64,000 nucleotides of DNA from Halictus rubicundus (GCF_050948215.1 NC_135151.1:4814220-4878219), one strand, 5' to 3'. Numbered from the stretch's first letter, positions 35,613 through 49,211 are shown. Notes: a model not told the origin generated them from the letters alone. Made by a program: numbers and translations.

Positions 35613-36645
35613 TATCTTTGCTGCGACTAGAATAAATGACACGTTAAACGCACAGGATTCGTATAGCAATCGAGAAAGCGTCAGAGGATAGCGATCACGT
35701 AACACGGAGGGTACAATGCTAGTGTACATGCACACGAGGTTAAATCGAATGCGCTGCACTGTTTATATTTGTTTTGCGCGATATAGTCTTATGACTCGCT
35801 GTGTTCTGTCGCGGTGTTGGGAGCCTATTGTCTTGCGTGCAGCTTATTACGGATTCAGTACCTTTGCAACAACATTATTCGATAATGGTGGAATCTGTTG
35901 ATGACAGAGGCACCGTCTAGAAACGTCGTGACGTTGAACAATATGCATTGTAATACAGAAATGCGAAAAGTGGAACATACATAATTCAGATAGACACGAA
36001 TTGCATGACACAGTAAACATTTCGAAAACACATTGCAAATTCTACGGGGAACGATTGCTCAATTAACAAACACTATTAAAAGCAGGTATTTCCAAATTAC
36101 AAAGACCACATTTAGTCAAGAGGCTTTATACAGGAAAACAAAACGTTTCAATTATGGAATTTTTCATCGAGAAAACAATTGAAGCACGATTGCATTTAAG
36201 AATTCTTTTCGATAAAATTACGTTTCATTGTTATTGCCATTGTAATATTGTTACAATTTTTGGCAGTCATGGTCGTGGAAGGAAGTTATAAATTCCAAGT
36301 TTTTTTATAAGTAACAGTGATTTGTATTGAAAATTGTAATGTTTAGTCTAGAATAAATCTGTCATTTATAAAATGATTGAAAAGTATTCTAGTGCGAGTA
36401 ACGACTAATAATTGCACACAATTGATTCATTTCCACTTGCTTTGTCTGAATGTTTTAATTTAAAATTAAATAAAATCCCATTTTGGCGCACTCGAATTCA
36501 CAATAATGTACGGTTTCAATTTTTTCACTGGACATAATTGTGCTTTTCAATTTTGACTATGACAGTTACGATTTGCTCATTCGATTGGATTTAATTGGGA
36601 CATTATCATGCACATGACATGCTTTAATATTACTATTACATGCTA

Positions 36646-36949
36646 CAGTAAAGTCTTTATCTTAGCCCAATCCTCGGGTCCGTGCTGTGACATAGATCGT
36701 GTAAGGCTACTATTTTCTTCCACTAAATACAGTTCAAATTATACCGTGTTTAGTGTTAGTTTAATCAGAAAAATGCCAAAAATAAGTTGCTAAAAATCCC
36801 ATAAAAAAATATTGAAAAATAAAGAAGTTTTGTAATTGGAAAAGTTCGGTGAGCTTTATGGCCCCTCATGGGGTATGTCTCCCGGTGGAGGGGATAGGCG
36901 ACTGACTAAGATCGTGTAGCTCCGCTCGGCTTAGATCAAGACTTTACTG
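36646..36949. mobile_element. MITE family B, copy 3 (304 bp)
   Basis: CAGTAAAGTCTTTATCTTAG at the left and CTTAGATCAAGACTTTACTG at the right, flanked by TA (36644-36645 and 36950-36951). It has the same length as copy 2, which suggests recent or well-preserved relatives. Confidence 0.85.
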
Positions 36950-36959
36950 TATAACATTA

Positions 36960-39700
36960 TATTTCAAAATATTTACGATATCGTGTAATTTGTATCAAAT
37001 TCAATTAAAAATATACCGTTCGATTATTTTGCTGAGATTGTGCATACCAATTTAAAACAATACTCGACGTACAAATTTGCAAAACTGGAAATGGATAAAT
37101 TATTATCCACATAAAGGTTCACGAGTAACGGATAAATGTTTGAAACACTTTTTACCTATTCTTTATTACATCGAGACCAGAATGCGAACGATGCAATGAG
37201 ACACAATTTAAACGAATAAAGGTCGTGAAACTTTTACACGCTATCCTTAATAGTCATAGTTTATTCGAATAAAATGTTAATCGCCGCTGTATGAAAATAA
37301 ATCTTCCACCAACCTGTTCCTTGATCATTTGTAATCTAATAATGATTAACACAGTTGACGAGGCTTCGTAATCATCGATACTGTTAATGACGGACGCAAA
37401 AGAAACATTGTTCGGCTGGTTTCCTTTTCGCTTTATTCCCTTAAAAATTACAACTTCGAACACGACAACGCTTATTCGGTACAATTGAAGGTATCACAAA
37501 CTTTTGGTGATCTCTAATTATATTTCCCACATATTGTCCCTATACTTATTAAACGGTTCATCGATAATTAGCGTTTTAATCCGCACTCCGACAGAGACTC
37601 CATTCGATTTTGCATTGGTTGAACCCTTGAATCGCATCATCTTTGGTTCGCTCATATTATCAAGGGAAATACCGTATTTAAACATTCAAGGATATTATTT
37701 TAGTCGTGTCCCATAATCTGTGAATTTTGTGAAATAATGCATGGAACAGAACATTTTACTATGAAGATCGTTAATTTGATTGGAACATATTAACTCGTAC
37801 ATTCATTTTTCCAAAAGATCAAAACTAACAGATGTGTTTAAATTCCACTTGATAATTTCGAGTGATACGTTAATTGAGTGTTTAATTATCACCGAAGAAT
37901 TGAATTGTGAATTCTGATTTAAGTGAACGATTTTCTAAGGTGGTTCGTTGACACATATGTATATGTATTTAATATAATTAATCAGTTCTATTCATTCTTG
38001 TTTCATGAAGATTATGAACTATGGTTCCTCCCGTTATCCATCTCAGATTTAATTGCTTCGTTATTAATAGACGGTCTTGTTTCATTCTCTTATTTTCGAT
38101 TCTAGCACACTATGTTGGTAGAATTACTTATTGATCGACTTTGATTTTTTTTAATGAAGTCTGATTTTATGACATATTTTTCGGATAGTACAATTATTAT
38201 TAATTACGCCAACCCGTTAATGTCAATCTAAAATCGCTTTGATGTATTGGTCTCGGGAGACTTTGACGCTATCGCGTGAAACATGATAGATTCTCAATAA
38301 ATTAATTGTAACTGCTTCGAACAACTACTGTAGAAACAAATTATATATGAAATAAAGGAGAGCAAATGTTGAAATGTACCGACAAGTGATTCGACATTAT
38401 TTTATACTTGATAAAATAATTAATAAAATACCGTGTAATAAAATACCAATTATTTTAATTAAAACAATTGAATTGATAAAATCGGTTTTGCTATACAATT
38501 TATGCAAATATTTTTCGCAGAGTTCGATCGTTGGAAGGATTGAATAAATAAATAATCAAAACGGATAAAAGCTCATTAGATGTTAAATATCAATGGCTTT
38601 ATACATTTATTACGAGCATGTCTATAATCAATTTATTAACAACCTGAAACGTGTTTGACGATCGACATACATATTGTATGGACAAATTTTTCACTTAGGA
38701 CATCAGTTTTTCATGGACTACACAGCTGATTAGGATTATTATTAAAATCCTCGTTAATAAAATATCACCGAGAATTGAATCTTACGTTCTTAATCAATTA
38801 TTTTTATTGAAAATTGCTATAAATCGATCCAATGAATGTAATATCCGCCGTAAATTTTGCGCTTAAAATAAACATTTAATATGAATTGTAATTTATATTA
38901 ATGCTTGTTTATTATAGTTACGTAATTGTGGATTATGAACTGCAGTTTCGAATGTTCCCGCTGGTATCTGAAACTTTAATTGTAAATGTGACCACATTAA
39001 ATTTATCTTTACAGACTTAATTTTCCCCAATTATTAATGGCAACGATCTTTATTTCACACACGAATACTAGGAACATTTTCTGCGAAAAGCAATTGTTAA
39101 ATAAAATCTCACTCTTTGTAATGTTTTCCAGTTCAATGGCTAAAATATTGTTTACAGCATACGTCAAAAACAACTAAATGAAGCGAGAATAAATAACAAA
39201 GAGACAGTATTCCAAGTGATGTTCAATCAGAGTACTAAAGATCTATCAATTTATTATTTCATTTTCGTGATTCCATTTCAACCTTGCAAATAAAATGCAC
39301 TGTATGTAAAAATCGATTAAATTAATGGTCGAAGTACCGTGAGATCGAGCATAACTTTCCACTGGGAAAGTTGAGTATGGTGCATCAAAAACTTGATATT
39401 TTTCATTACTAAAAAACCGTTGTAATCAACATTGTTTCAATCAGAAATGCGTTATCACAATGTTCATAAATAGAACGTACGTAATGCTGCGTACGCGAAA
39501 GAAAATATTGTCATTAAAAACCGTACCTACGGATTTATAAACGACAAATATTCGTTCTTTCGAGAGCCTTACATAAAGGAGAAGATATAAATACATTGTA
39601 TAATTAGAGAGGCAACAAATAATATACGCGAGCCGTCGGTTCTGTTTATCAAAGTGAATAAAATCCCTCTTACATTCAAGCCATTTGCGCAGTAAATATT
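36960..39700. other. AT-rich stretch, nothing supportable
   Basis: Short ORFs (for example 37254-37484 minus, 37504-37716 plus) lack motif or splice support. No paired terminal repeats were seen. Confidence 0.5.
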
Positions 39701-39707
39701 TGTAGTA

Positions 39708-39915
39708 CAGCAAAGTTTCGATCTAACAAGCCTAATCCTCGGGTCCGTGCTGTGACATAGATCGTGTAGGGCTACTAATACTACATACCGCCAATTAAAC
39801 CACTAAACGCAGTTCAAATTATAACGTGTTTAGTGTCATTTTAATCATAAAAATGCCACGAATAAGTTGGTGAAAGTCCCATAAAAAAAAATAATGAACA
39901 ATAAAAAATTTTCGG
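39708..39915. mobile_element. MITE family B, copy 4, right end missing
   Basis: It starts CAGCAAAGTTTCGATCTAAC after TA and keeps the conserved interior through AAGTTGGTGAAAGTCCCATA. It then loses similarity around the TTTTCGGCAGTG sequence, so the right third is deleted. Confidence 0.75.
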
Positions 39916-40726
39916 CAGTGTTGGAATTATACAACCGATCATTTGAACGTCATTCGGTATGCAATAATAATAAGTTACAAATTGTATTCACTATTAAATT
40001 ATACTATTAATTCCTACTTATGCCAGGACCATGAATGACACGATCAAACAATAATCACCAGCACGTATCAATTAACCCTGCGACGGCAGAACCCGTGTCA
40101 CCTTTGACCCATAGTATTAAAATTGTCATTTTCGATTTCTTGCGATCGAGTCGAATGAGCAAAAACAAAAGAAAGATTAACGAGTTTACCAAACAGTAGT
40201 GTACCTACAGAAATACGTTTAAAAAAATCGTTAAACAAACCTGTGGATGGTCCTAAGCAATTATACAGGATGAGTCATTTAATCCTACCACCTATATTTC
40301 CTTATCAATTATATAATTAATTTAATTATTTTTCTGTTATACAAAATAATGTTTCAATAATGCAAAACGATTTCCATTTGAAACATCAATATGTGAATAA
40401 ATTTCAACTTGCTATGTTACATTAATATTAATACCGACGTGCTTATAAATGATTCACTTCGTATAATTCAGCATGGTCACCTCATGACCCCAATATTAAT
40501 GCGACCTTTATAAATAAACAATGTTGAAATGAAAATGAGCAAATTTCATTTGTTTCGTTGGTACAGTGAACGCGTTGATTGCGAACTCAGCAACCACAAA
40601 AATTGAGTAAATTCAAAGCAATTTACGTAATAAAACAAAAACTGAGACATAAAACATTAAACTACGATGTGTTCATCATAATTTCTTTTCCACTCCTCTT
40701 ACATTTCATCGAAAGAGAATTTAGTA

Positions 40727-40943
40727 GGGTGAGAGACCCAATTACTATGCGGGTACCAATTACTGTGCCTATATTAATTATTACTATGCCTACATTAAAA
40801 AAAGGAGAGATATATAACATATTAACCGATTTTAATGAAAAAAGTTTAATATCTCTTTTTTAATATTCATTATGCTTTAAAAATAAGTATAATTAATAAA
40901 GGCACAGTAATTAGTACCCGCACAGTAATTGGGTCTCTTACCC
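40727..40943. mobile_element. MITE family D, copy 1 (217 bp)
   Basis: Long inverted ends of about 55 bp start GGGTGAGAGACCCAATTACT, with the mirror ...AGTAATTGGGTCTCTTACCC at the right. TA flanks both sides (40725-40726 and 40944-40945). Each terminus contains the word CAATTACT(A/G)TGC twice. The interior is AT-rich, with TTTAATATCTCTTTTTTAAT in common with copy 2. Confidence 0.85.
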
Positions 40944-41239
40944 TATTACTTGATCTACAGTTAGTGTTAAACCACTCAACCGCGCGCAGTTGCGAGAAAG
41001 GTCCGCCGCTCGAGGGTTAAAAAGCGATACAATAGTTGCTAATTGACACCGTTTTCGATAAAAGCACAATGTGAAGCACAATTTACAACATGCCCGCCAT
41101 TATCTTGAACGACTCTACAATTTGTGCCTTCCGAACGGCAAGAAGTGCCACTCGGAGAATCGTCGAATGTAAATTCCTGATAATTCCCAAAACAGCTTGA
41201 ATTTAAGAGGGTCTGCGAATAGAAAGATGAACTGTGAGC

Positions 41240-42060
41240 AATTAAAGCAACTCGGCGAGAGGAGGGGAGGGGAGGTGTGGAGGTGGGTTCGGGCCTAATT
41301 GGTAAAGCTCGGAGGTTATACCCGGGAAAGTTAACTTAAAACGTAAATCGCAAGGGAATTAAAGAGCCGCGCGTCCGCAGTAATTGTAGCACGGTTGTCG
41401 GGCTCGCAAAATAGGTATACCGAGTGTCGCGCACACTTTGATGTTCCACGCGGACTTTGTAATTTCCATAAATTCGTTCGTTTCGATCCGGATACCGGAT
41501 CCGCCCTTTACACGATCGCGGACAGGATTAAAACTATCGTTGTTCCGGTTGACAGGCGGAACGCGAGCAACGCGGGCCCGGCGAACCGTTCAATTTCGAA
41601 ATTAATCGCGTGCAGTTTCGTTAACCCGTCGGACATCGCGGGCCAAAATTTCCGGGCGTATCGATCGACGGTAACGGCCCGTGGACTCGATTGCGAATCC
41701 GACACGTCCGACGAATTCGCGACCGTCGTTCTGGTAAAAATGACACCCGACCGCGGCGGGGGACGGGGGAAAAAATCGACGCGACGCACACCGACAGCCG
41801 CGTCCCCGCAAACATGCAAATGGGGACGCCCTTCCGATAATCTAGTCGGTCCGATCTACAAATGACAACACGACGCCCGCCGTCGCCGAATTTGCATAAA
41901 AATTCACGGCTATATTTTGCCCCTAGTATTTACACGCGACGTCGGCGAAACACCCGAGACCCGCTCCGCCGTTCAATTTGTCCTTTGGCGGCAATTAAAA
42001 ATGGCGGTAAATGCGAGCAACGCGAACCATCTCGATGAAACGGTTTCGAACTCGGCTGGT
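41240..42060. other. CpG-rich stretch with overlapping ORFs on both strands
   Basis: A 156-codon plus-strand frame (41395-41865) starts only at a TTG. Three minus-strand frames overlap it, a pattern produced by high GC rather than by coding. No domain is visible. A G-rich run (GGAGGGGAGGGGAGG) lies near 41262. A conserved regulatory element is the better guess. Confidence 0.35.
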
Positions 42061-42069
42061 AATCGTTAG

Positions 42070-42612
42070 ATTGCGGATCTTTATGCGAAATAAAAATTTG
42101 TTCGGTAACTAATTGCGAGAAACAGGAGCTACAGAAATATTTCTTTTATTTTTTCACCTCTTAACCATGGCGGGATTAAATGCGGAGTAGGCAGCACGGA
42201 TATTACTATCGAAATGGGTGTTAACATTTTAATACATTTTCATCGAGAAAATTTGAATAATATAATATGAACAAGTATTTTAATGGTTAATCGTTCAAGC
42301 ACAGGATAAACAAGTATGCCGCTATAGTTGCGTATCGTATTATAGCTAAGAGGTTAATCAGTTTCATGGTTTTTAATTTTACTGTTACTGAAATTATAAA
42401 AACGTTTCCGCGAGGAACTAAAGATCGTGCTGTAATAAAGATCGTACAAAATCTAAATAAATTCAGTTATGTAATTTTTTTACGGTAAAACACTTCGGTT
42501 ACTTTTCAAGCTTTGCGAGTGTTAGTGATAGTGATTTTGATCAGTTGGAAATAGTGCATTTAAAATACTTTAATGTTTGTAATTTTTTATACGAGTTCAT
42601 AAAATCCGGAGT
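42070..42612. mobile_element. Family A MITE with internal insertion
   Basis: The left end GATTGCGGATCTTTATGCG and the next 90 bases follow the copy at 749. The matching right end CATAAAATCCGGAGTTAA is at about 42598. The intervening ~400 bases include a TTAACC-bounded part (CTCTTAACCATGG near 42160, GCTAAGAGGTTAA near 42347) that looks like a separate piggyBac-like insertion. Confidence 0.5.
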
Positions 42613-43269
42613 TAAATTACACATACACTTTTTTCAAACGCTTGTTGCGCCTCAAAATAAAGAATATATTATTTAGATAACCTACTGGAACCAATTTGAA
42701 TAATCTCTTTAAAACGGTTAAAAATATTTATCCCTTATCTCATCGATCACCAGCGACCGACGCCACCGCAATTTTGATAATATTGGGTCAGTTTGACCCA
42801 AAATTAATTTGTACATGTCTGATTATGATAAAACGAAAATAATCCTGAAAATAATTAAATTATCATAATCAAATAATCCCATCGGTCGCGTCCGTAACGA
42901 ACCAAAGTACAACTGAATGTACAACTGAATCATTTCCTACAAGCGCTGATCAAAAATTGTCTTAATTGTTTACTGGCTATATCAATTCAGGTATCTATTG
43001 GTATTAATACAATTATTTTTGTAATTTATTTCGAACAAGGCGAATATTAAATTACTTTATGAAAATCAAATTGGAAGAGATAGGAGACGTACAATTATAC
43101 AAATATTATCAATTACGAACGGAATTTGTTGAAAGCGTACAGGCAAATGCAACAATAAACGCAGTTTATACTACGGTTGATATTAAATTACCAATGTTGA
43201 AGTAATCGAATAAAATCTAAATTAAAATCGCTTAAAAGTTGTGTTGACTGAAAATGGCGGGCCAACTCG

Positions 43270-43306
43270 ACTCTCTCTCTCTCTCTCTTTTTCTCTTTCT
43301 CTCTCC
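43270..43306. repeat. CT-rich microsatellite
   Basis: About ten CT dinucleotides are followed by a TTTTCTCTTTCTCTCTCCC polypyrimidine tail. Confidence 0.9.
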
Positions 43307-44423
43307 CACTCTGGTAACAGATAGCTTCGTTCCATGTATAATACTGATATGTAAGGTGGCCATTTCGAACAGTTCCGAAGGTGAGTGGACACCAACATCT
43401 GGCGCACAAAGCCTGCTATAACAATTGCGAAATCAGGTCGAATCGAAAATAATCTGTAATTTATTTCCCTTTAATCGTTTTCAACGAGGGTATCGATTAC
43501 TGAAGCGGGTCTTGCGTATCGGGGAACACTCTGTAGATCGTCCTACGTTCGAATTGCCATTGGCAGTTTTCCCTTTACGTTTCGCTCGGCGACGCAAGTG
43601 CGACGACCACGTACGATCGTTGAAACATGCGATTTCATAGAATGTTTGCGTACTTTCGCCGGAAATTCCTAGTTCTCCGCGAGCATGTCGATCGTGCACA
43701 CGGTAACGCTCAAGTCTCCACGTCGAATCCGAGATAAATTCGCGTCGCTGTAGGGTACAGCGAGGAAAGGCGGGACGAAAACACCTGGATCACGGGACTG
43801 TGAAAAATCAGCCGTGGAGAAGTTCAACAAAACCTGCCGAATGGTAGCCGCCGAGTACATTATGTGCGCACGTACTCTGGATAATAGATATTCGGTTTTA
43901 TCGAGGGAAATCGAACGGAAGTTGACGCTTCTCGCCTTTACGGATGAGGTTTCACGGGGAAAGATTTTGCGTCGATAGAAACAATAGAGCGACATGTCCA
44001 GTGAATGAACACAATTCGTATTATAGTCCCTCGGGGATGACGCACGGTGGGTCATTTGTCCCGAAGAGATGGCCAAGAGTTGAAATTTTTATCATCAAAA
44101 TGTTAGAATTGTATTCTGGAATGTAATATCGTAACGATGACACTCGGGAAACGAAGTAACGATTTGCGAATACTAATTTCAACAGATATGCAGCCTAAGT
44201 GTTCCTTCACTGGACAAATTACCATATTTTCCGTGTGAAACGACTGTCATCTAGCACAGTGTTTTAAATGTTAGAACTTTCAATTACATGTTTGAACGTA
44301 TCGATAATAACATCGGTCGCTTATTGGCTGGGCTGTACGTAAAAGAATCTCGATAATTTTCTTTGAAATAATAAGTCCAGGAGAAGATGTTGCATCGTAT
44401 CGATCCTAAAAATTAGTCGAATT

Positions 44424-44507
44424 ATGAATGAAATTGCTGTCGCTTTTGACCAATTTCTGGAGGAATTCTCAACTGTCGATTTTAGAAAGACAATTGAAAA
44501 ATTGCCG
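44424..44507 (+). CDS. Candidate first coding exon (28 codons), unknown
   Basis: ATG opens MNEIAVAFDQFLEEFSTVDF, then RKTIEKLP, ending exactly at a consensus donor CCG|GTAAGT (44508) in phase 0. The peptide is amphipathic and acidic, in line with a helix. The open frame extends further upstream without a stop nearby, so the ATG is not certain to be the start. It would pair in phase with the coiled-coil segment at 49933. Confidence 0.35.
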
Positions 44508-44653
44508 GTAAGTAACTTGTATTCGAGCGTGTAGCCAAGCAAAGAGCCGATAGTTAAAAATCGCTTGTTAAAATAACGCAATAAAAACAGCAAAACCATA
44601 ATATCTCGAAATTGCAGATAGCACTACAAATAGTAGATTGACGTGTCAAGATC

Positions 44654-44882
44654 AACCCCTTAATGCTCGTGTCTAAAATTTTCTAAAAATTACCAATATT
44701 ATAAACATTTTTCGATTAAAACAAAAATTGTTTCCAATGGAACATAAAAGCTTTCACTGCGAGGAACGAACAATGTCCTTTTGACGAACAAGCAGAAACA
44801 AATGTCTGGAGTGGAGACAAGTTCGGAAATGAATTTAAAGCTGTGCAAAATACATAATTAATAGTTTCATCATTAAGGGGTT
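44654..44882. repeat. Foldback-like pair AACCCCTTAATG / CATTAAGGGGTT
   Basis: Short inverted ends (12 bases) lie about 230 bases apart, with a TTAA at the right. They may be a degraded piggyBac-type MITE. The interior is AT-rich and non-coding. Confidence 0.4.
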
Positions 44883-45195
44883 AAAGACGACGGTTTCCTC
44901 TCGGCTCATCCATCATCGAAAGCATTTGAGCATCAATGATCATGCGCCCGCGTGTCTCGGTAAAATATTTCGTCCGCGTTTAACATTTCGGATACTGCGA
45001 AATCCATTGCGCACACATTCAAGTGTGACCGTACGTTTCCATTTATATTACCTTATCATTATTTCACCGTCTCGCTAGCATAGTCCCCGATCTCCCCATT
45101 TACCTGGATTTCCTTTTCTTCGGCGATTCTTTCGTCTCTCTCTCGTTCGCCTACTCACGCTCAGCTGATCGCGCTCGCTGCGATTCACTCCTGAC

Positions 45196-45295
45196 GGAGC
45201 ACCACGGTGAAAACGCACTTGCTCGACCAACCAGCTTCGTCGTTCGCTTCGTACTCTATCCTGTGCCCGCCGATGTCGAAACGTCGTCCAGGACT
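45196..45295 (-). CDS. EGF/CCP/HYR protein, exon encoding the second half of HYR domain 2
   Basis: Read on the minus strand, the acceptor CTTCAATGTTTCAG opens phase 0 SPGRRFDIGGHRIEYEANDE, then AGWSSKCVFTVVL. The pattern G-x-H-x-I-x-Y-x-A-x-D-x-A-G followed by C-x-F is the second half of a hyalin (HYR) domain, a β-sandwich of the immunoglobulin type used in extracellular adhesion. The 3' end is ambiguous: donor C|GTCAGG (end 45196, phase 1) or GGA|GTGAAT (end 45189, phase 2). Joined to the 49081-49211 exon it restores a full HYR domain. Later exons of this gene (further sushi, cysteine-rich or EGF domains in relatives) were not found downstream. Confidence 0.85.
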
Positions 45296-45677
45296 CTGAA
45301 ACATTGAAGGGAAACGTGCTCGACGAATGAAACAGTTCGATTTTACAAAGGCGTCGTCGATTCCACGCAAATAAATCAGTAAAGGGAGAGAATGTCTGAC
45401 ACGGCGGGCGTTCGCCACTGTTATTTTATTTGACAACCTGTTCATCTTCAAGTTTCTTCTCAGGAAACTCTTTCCAACGTATTCCTGACAATTTTCTGAT
45501 TGAAACGACACCAAGCACGACAGCATTCGGATCGCATTTACTTGTTTAATCCAGGATATTGTAAAACCTCCATTATCCGAATCAATCAGATAATAGAACA
45601 GCTACCTTGTGACAATATTAGGTTATATCTTTACTGTTTTGATTTCTTCAAATTGGATTGTTTACATGAAATACGTA

Positions 45678-46035
45678 CAGTAAAGTCTTGACCTAAACCC
45701 AATCCTCGGGGCCATGCTATGACATAGATCGTGTAGAAGCCGCACTACACACCGTCAATTAAACCACTAAATACAGTTCGAATTGTATCATGTTTAGTGT
45801 CATTTTAATCAGAAAAATGCCACAAATAAGTTGGTGATAGTTCTATGAAAAAGGAATGAAAAATAAAGAAATTTTGTAATTGGATTAGTAATGGTTCGCA
45901 CCGATGTACCCGACTCGGTGTCGGATTAGGTGACATGAACCTCGAGCTTCTTGGCTCGGGGTATACCCCCAGTGGAGGGGATAAGCGAACTGACTAAGAT
46001 CGTGTAGCTCCGTTCGGCTTAGATCAAGACTACTG
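45678..46035. mobile_element. MITE family B, copy 5 (358 bp)
   Basis: CAGTAAAGTCTTGACCTAAA and CTTAGATCAAGACTACTG are inverted ends within TA (45676-45677 and 46036-46037). A lone pogo-like terminus (GTTCGGATAATCGAGGTTTC, about 46062) follows 25 bases later. The copy lies in an intron of the EGF/HYR gene. Confidence 0.85.
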
Positions 46036-46099
46036 TATTTAGACAATTAACACTTTAGATTAGTTCGGATAATCGAGGTTTCACTAACTCGTCAATATA

Positions 46100-49080
46100 G
46101 AACACCCAAATTTAAGAGTTTAACAAAATTAAAATTTTAACAAATTCATACATAACTCGATTACAGTAGGTTTATTAAGAAAAGAAATGAGTTTATCAGA
46201 ATATTAATATTTTTCGTGATATTCTCCCATGCATTTGTCACAACTACGAAAACAACAAACAACAATTCACGCTGACATGGCGGCCTGTTTACATGCACCG
46301 AATTGCACTTTTAAGCAAACTATAAATATTGGTTACAAGCTGTATAAATATCGCGCATGTAGGTGGACATGCAGGTATAGATTACTCTATATATGGTGCA
46401 CCGTGTGTTTCAAAATACGTGTTATTTTAGGGAGCAACCATTACAGCATTCTCTTCCATAATCACGCTTTGCCAATCTCATTATAATCATACCATCATCC
46501 TCGCCATAACATAGGGTTAGCCGACAGTGATTGGGCTTTGCTTCAGAATTACCGACACCGAAGAAGATCATGGTAATTGAGTATGCTATCATGAGTATGT
46601 AATTTGTAAACCGAAAATTTGGAAAATTTCTCTAATATTTAGCAAATTTATTTATTTTTTATTATTGTTTTAAATTTTTTATTTTATTTACCAGAATACT
46701 TGGAAAATTTTGTGACGAATAGACGAAAATATTCTGAAACCACTTTTTAGAAAAATTGAAATATTTCTTTTGGGTTTCCATTCCTGTAAGTTAGTCCTCA
46801 AAGATGTATCCGTAAACATATTAAATTTAGTGCTTATGAACATGTGAGAAACACAACAAAATTATATTCAATTCTTTAAAAAGTGTCAGACGAAATTTTT
46901 CTGTGCTTAAAGCTCGCTGCTATTAAATTATTTTGATTCCTCTCTTCCTTGAGTGAACTTTAATTAAACAAAATCTGTATGTCAGCAGCCTTAGCGGCCG
47001 TTTGGACGTTCTGAAATTATTTTAATCTTTGTACTATTTTCAATTTCACCCACTCATTTTTATCGTAGACGCATAAAATCATCGGTCTATATTATAAAAC
47101 AATAACTGAAATTTATAGACATATTATTTTTTGTGAACAGATAAATAAGTGATTAGTTTAAAACGAAAAAGTCCTTGTCGAACATCGAAAAGTATTAAAA
47201 ATGTTAACGCTCCACAGAACGATACGTTTTCTTGTTTCTGGTTTCAGTTAGAATTCAGTTGCGTTGGGAAGTCAGCAGAATGCAGCGAGAGATTTAATAT
47301 TCTCGAGGCAAATAAAAGGTGTCTAGTATTTATGGGACGACTATGTATTCTATGTACGATTGCGCATACACCGAAACGTGGGTTCACCATCGCAAAGTAG
47401 TTGGCAAACAAAATTATTACACGTTGTTTACATAGAAACATAGATCGTTTTCTGTGTAAACTTTGTCTAGTTTAAATTCTCGACAAACTTCCCGCAGTTT
47501 GCGCGAGCGATTCAAACTGAACCGCGGATCAAATTAACATCGAAAATACGGTACTCTGATTTTAGGACAAGCTGTAACAGTTTTTGAACACTCTTCTACG
47601 TAAGATACAGTCATCGATCACTATCAATAGGAAGTACGAAAACTATTGTTTTCTAGCTTAAAAAATTCACTTTGTAAATTCACTATCCATAAAGCGGGTT
47701 TCGTAAAAATTTTATTAGAAAATTTGTGAAAACCCATTTTCTGTAAGCATAAGTTATATTTGAGTGCATTTTTATGGAAATGGTGTTTAAAAAAAAATAT
47801 CAAGAATATCTTGAGGCTTTAACGGATCAATTTAATTGAAATAACATAAGCATTGTTTGATATTTATTATAGTCTCTTTGGAGAATATTAAAAATCGACA
47901 ATTCTGGGCTGAAGATTATAACAAAAGGAGCGGTTTATATTTTGTTTCTTCTTTCAATTTTTGCAGCAAGTTATGAGTTAGGTGTACGCATTTCATACGT
48001 GCAACGCATTAGCCCCATTATGCACAGCATAATTGGAACTGTTCCCAATTTGGCCGCTTATTGCAGACAGCGAAATACTAAAAAATTTTCAGATATTCGT
48101 TAATATTTCATAAAGTGTCCACGGTGCTTGCGTTACCCAAAATATGTAGAAAATTAATAACCACTGTGCGTAGTTTTCACACTGATTGGAATTAATGTGT
48201 CCATTAACGGCAGTAACGTTCTGCGTGACTCCAAAATTAACCAAACAAACGTAAAGTATCAGTAATCAATAGCTATTATCGTATTCATATGTAATGAAAC
48301 GTGTATATTTATCTGCGAATAATGTTGGAAGCTTCTATTGCTTGATATTTAATTAATATTCGATTGCTCTGTTGTCAAGACCCTACCACAGATTTGATTA
48401 CTAATTTTACTAGTTTTAAAAACAGCCATTAAATACTTACAAATACTTACAAGTGCTGTTAAACTCCCATTAGCAACATTTTCTATATACACTAACTATA
48501 TATAATTACACTAATTAATTTTGTTATGAAACATGAATGCTGCCGTGAATTACTGAATTTTCACTGTAGATTATATAAAAATTTTTGAGAAATAAATTTG
48601 AACCACTTCAGAAGTCTACTAAATAAAAATCCCCAAATTTAAATTTAATATTTCATAAAAATATGTGAAGCAAATTTATAAACTAATGAGAAATTGGATG
48701 GTGCTCGCGTAATTATGATTGAAAAAAATGGATTTTTTCTCGGACTTTAATGTTGCATCAACCACGGGGTTATTAGCGAGGCGAAAAAAAAAAGGATTAA
48801 GCTGAACAAATATTTCTGTGTTACGAGTTGAATTTTTAGTAATTTGCAACTCGCGTAAAAACTCTTCCTGTAAAGAAAAAAATGGTAAAAAAGACACATT
48901 ATTTTGAAAAATTTTTAAAACACTCGTGCGAGCAATTACGATTAGTACCTACTCTGTTACGTTGATACGAAGCATGCAAAATCACTTTCGCAGACACAAA
49001 ATGCAGCGTTTCGCATTTGATAATTGCAGCGACGAGTCAAACTTCATTAAGGAAGAAAGTACTTCATGATTAATACTGAC
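46100..49080. other. Intron of the EGF/HYR gene, AT-rich
   Basis: No supportable exon, RNA gene or paired terminal repeat was recognised. Short ORFs are AT-driven. Confidence 0.5.
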
Positions 49081-49211
49081 CTCGTTGCTTCTAATGTGGG
49101 TCACTTTCACGTTATCCGTGAATATTGGCTCGGTCCACGATATCGCTGACCCATTTTTCCCTGTAACCTCTATGTCTTTCGGGCAGTCTTTAACTTTTGG
49201 AGCTTCACCAC
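49081..49211 (-). CDS. EGF/CCP/HYR protein, exon encoding the first half of HYR domain 2
   Basis: The minus-strand acceptor GATTCTAG opens phase 1. The product is GEAPKVKDCPKDIEVTGKNG, then SAISWTEPIFTDNVKVTHIR and SNE. The P-x-x-x-x-C-P-x-D-I start and the W-x-x-P-x-F-x-D-N motif are standard for HYR domains. It ends in phase 0 at GAG|GTCAGT, which matches the phase-0 start of the 45295 exon. The domain is therefore split by an intron of about 3.8 kb that also hosts a family B MITE. Confidence 0.9.

Noticed and set aside
41395..41865. 156-codon plus-strand ORF
   Set aside because: It starts only at TTG, overlaps three minus-strand ORFs in the same CpG-rich patch, and shows no domain or splice sites.
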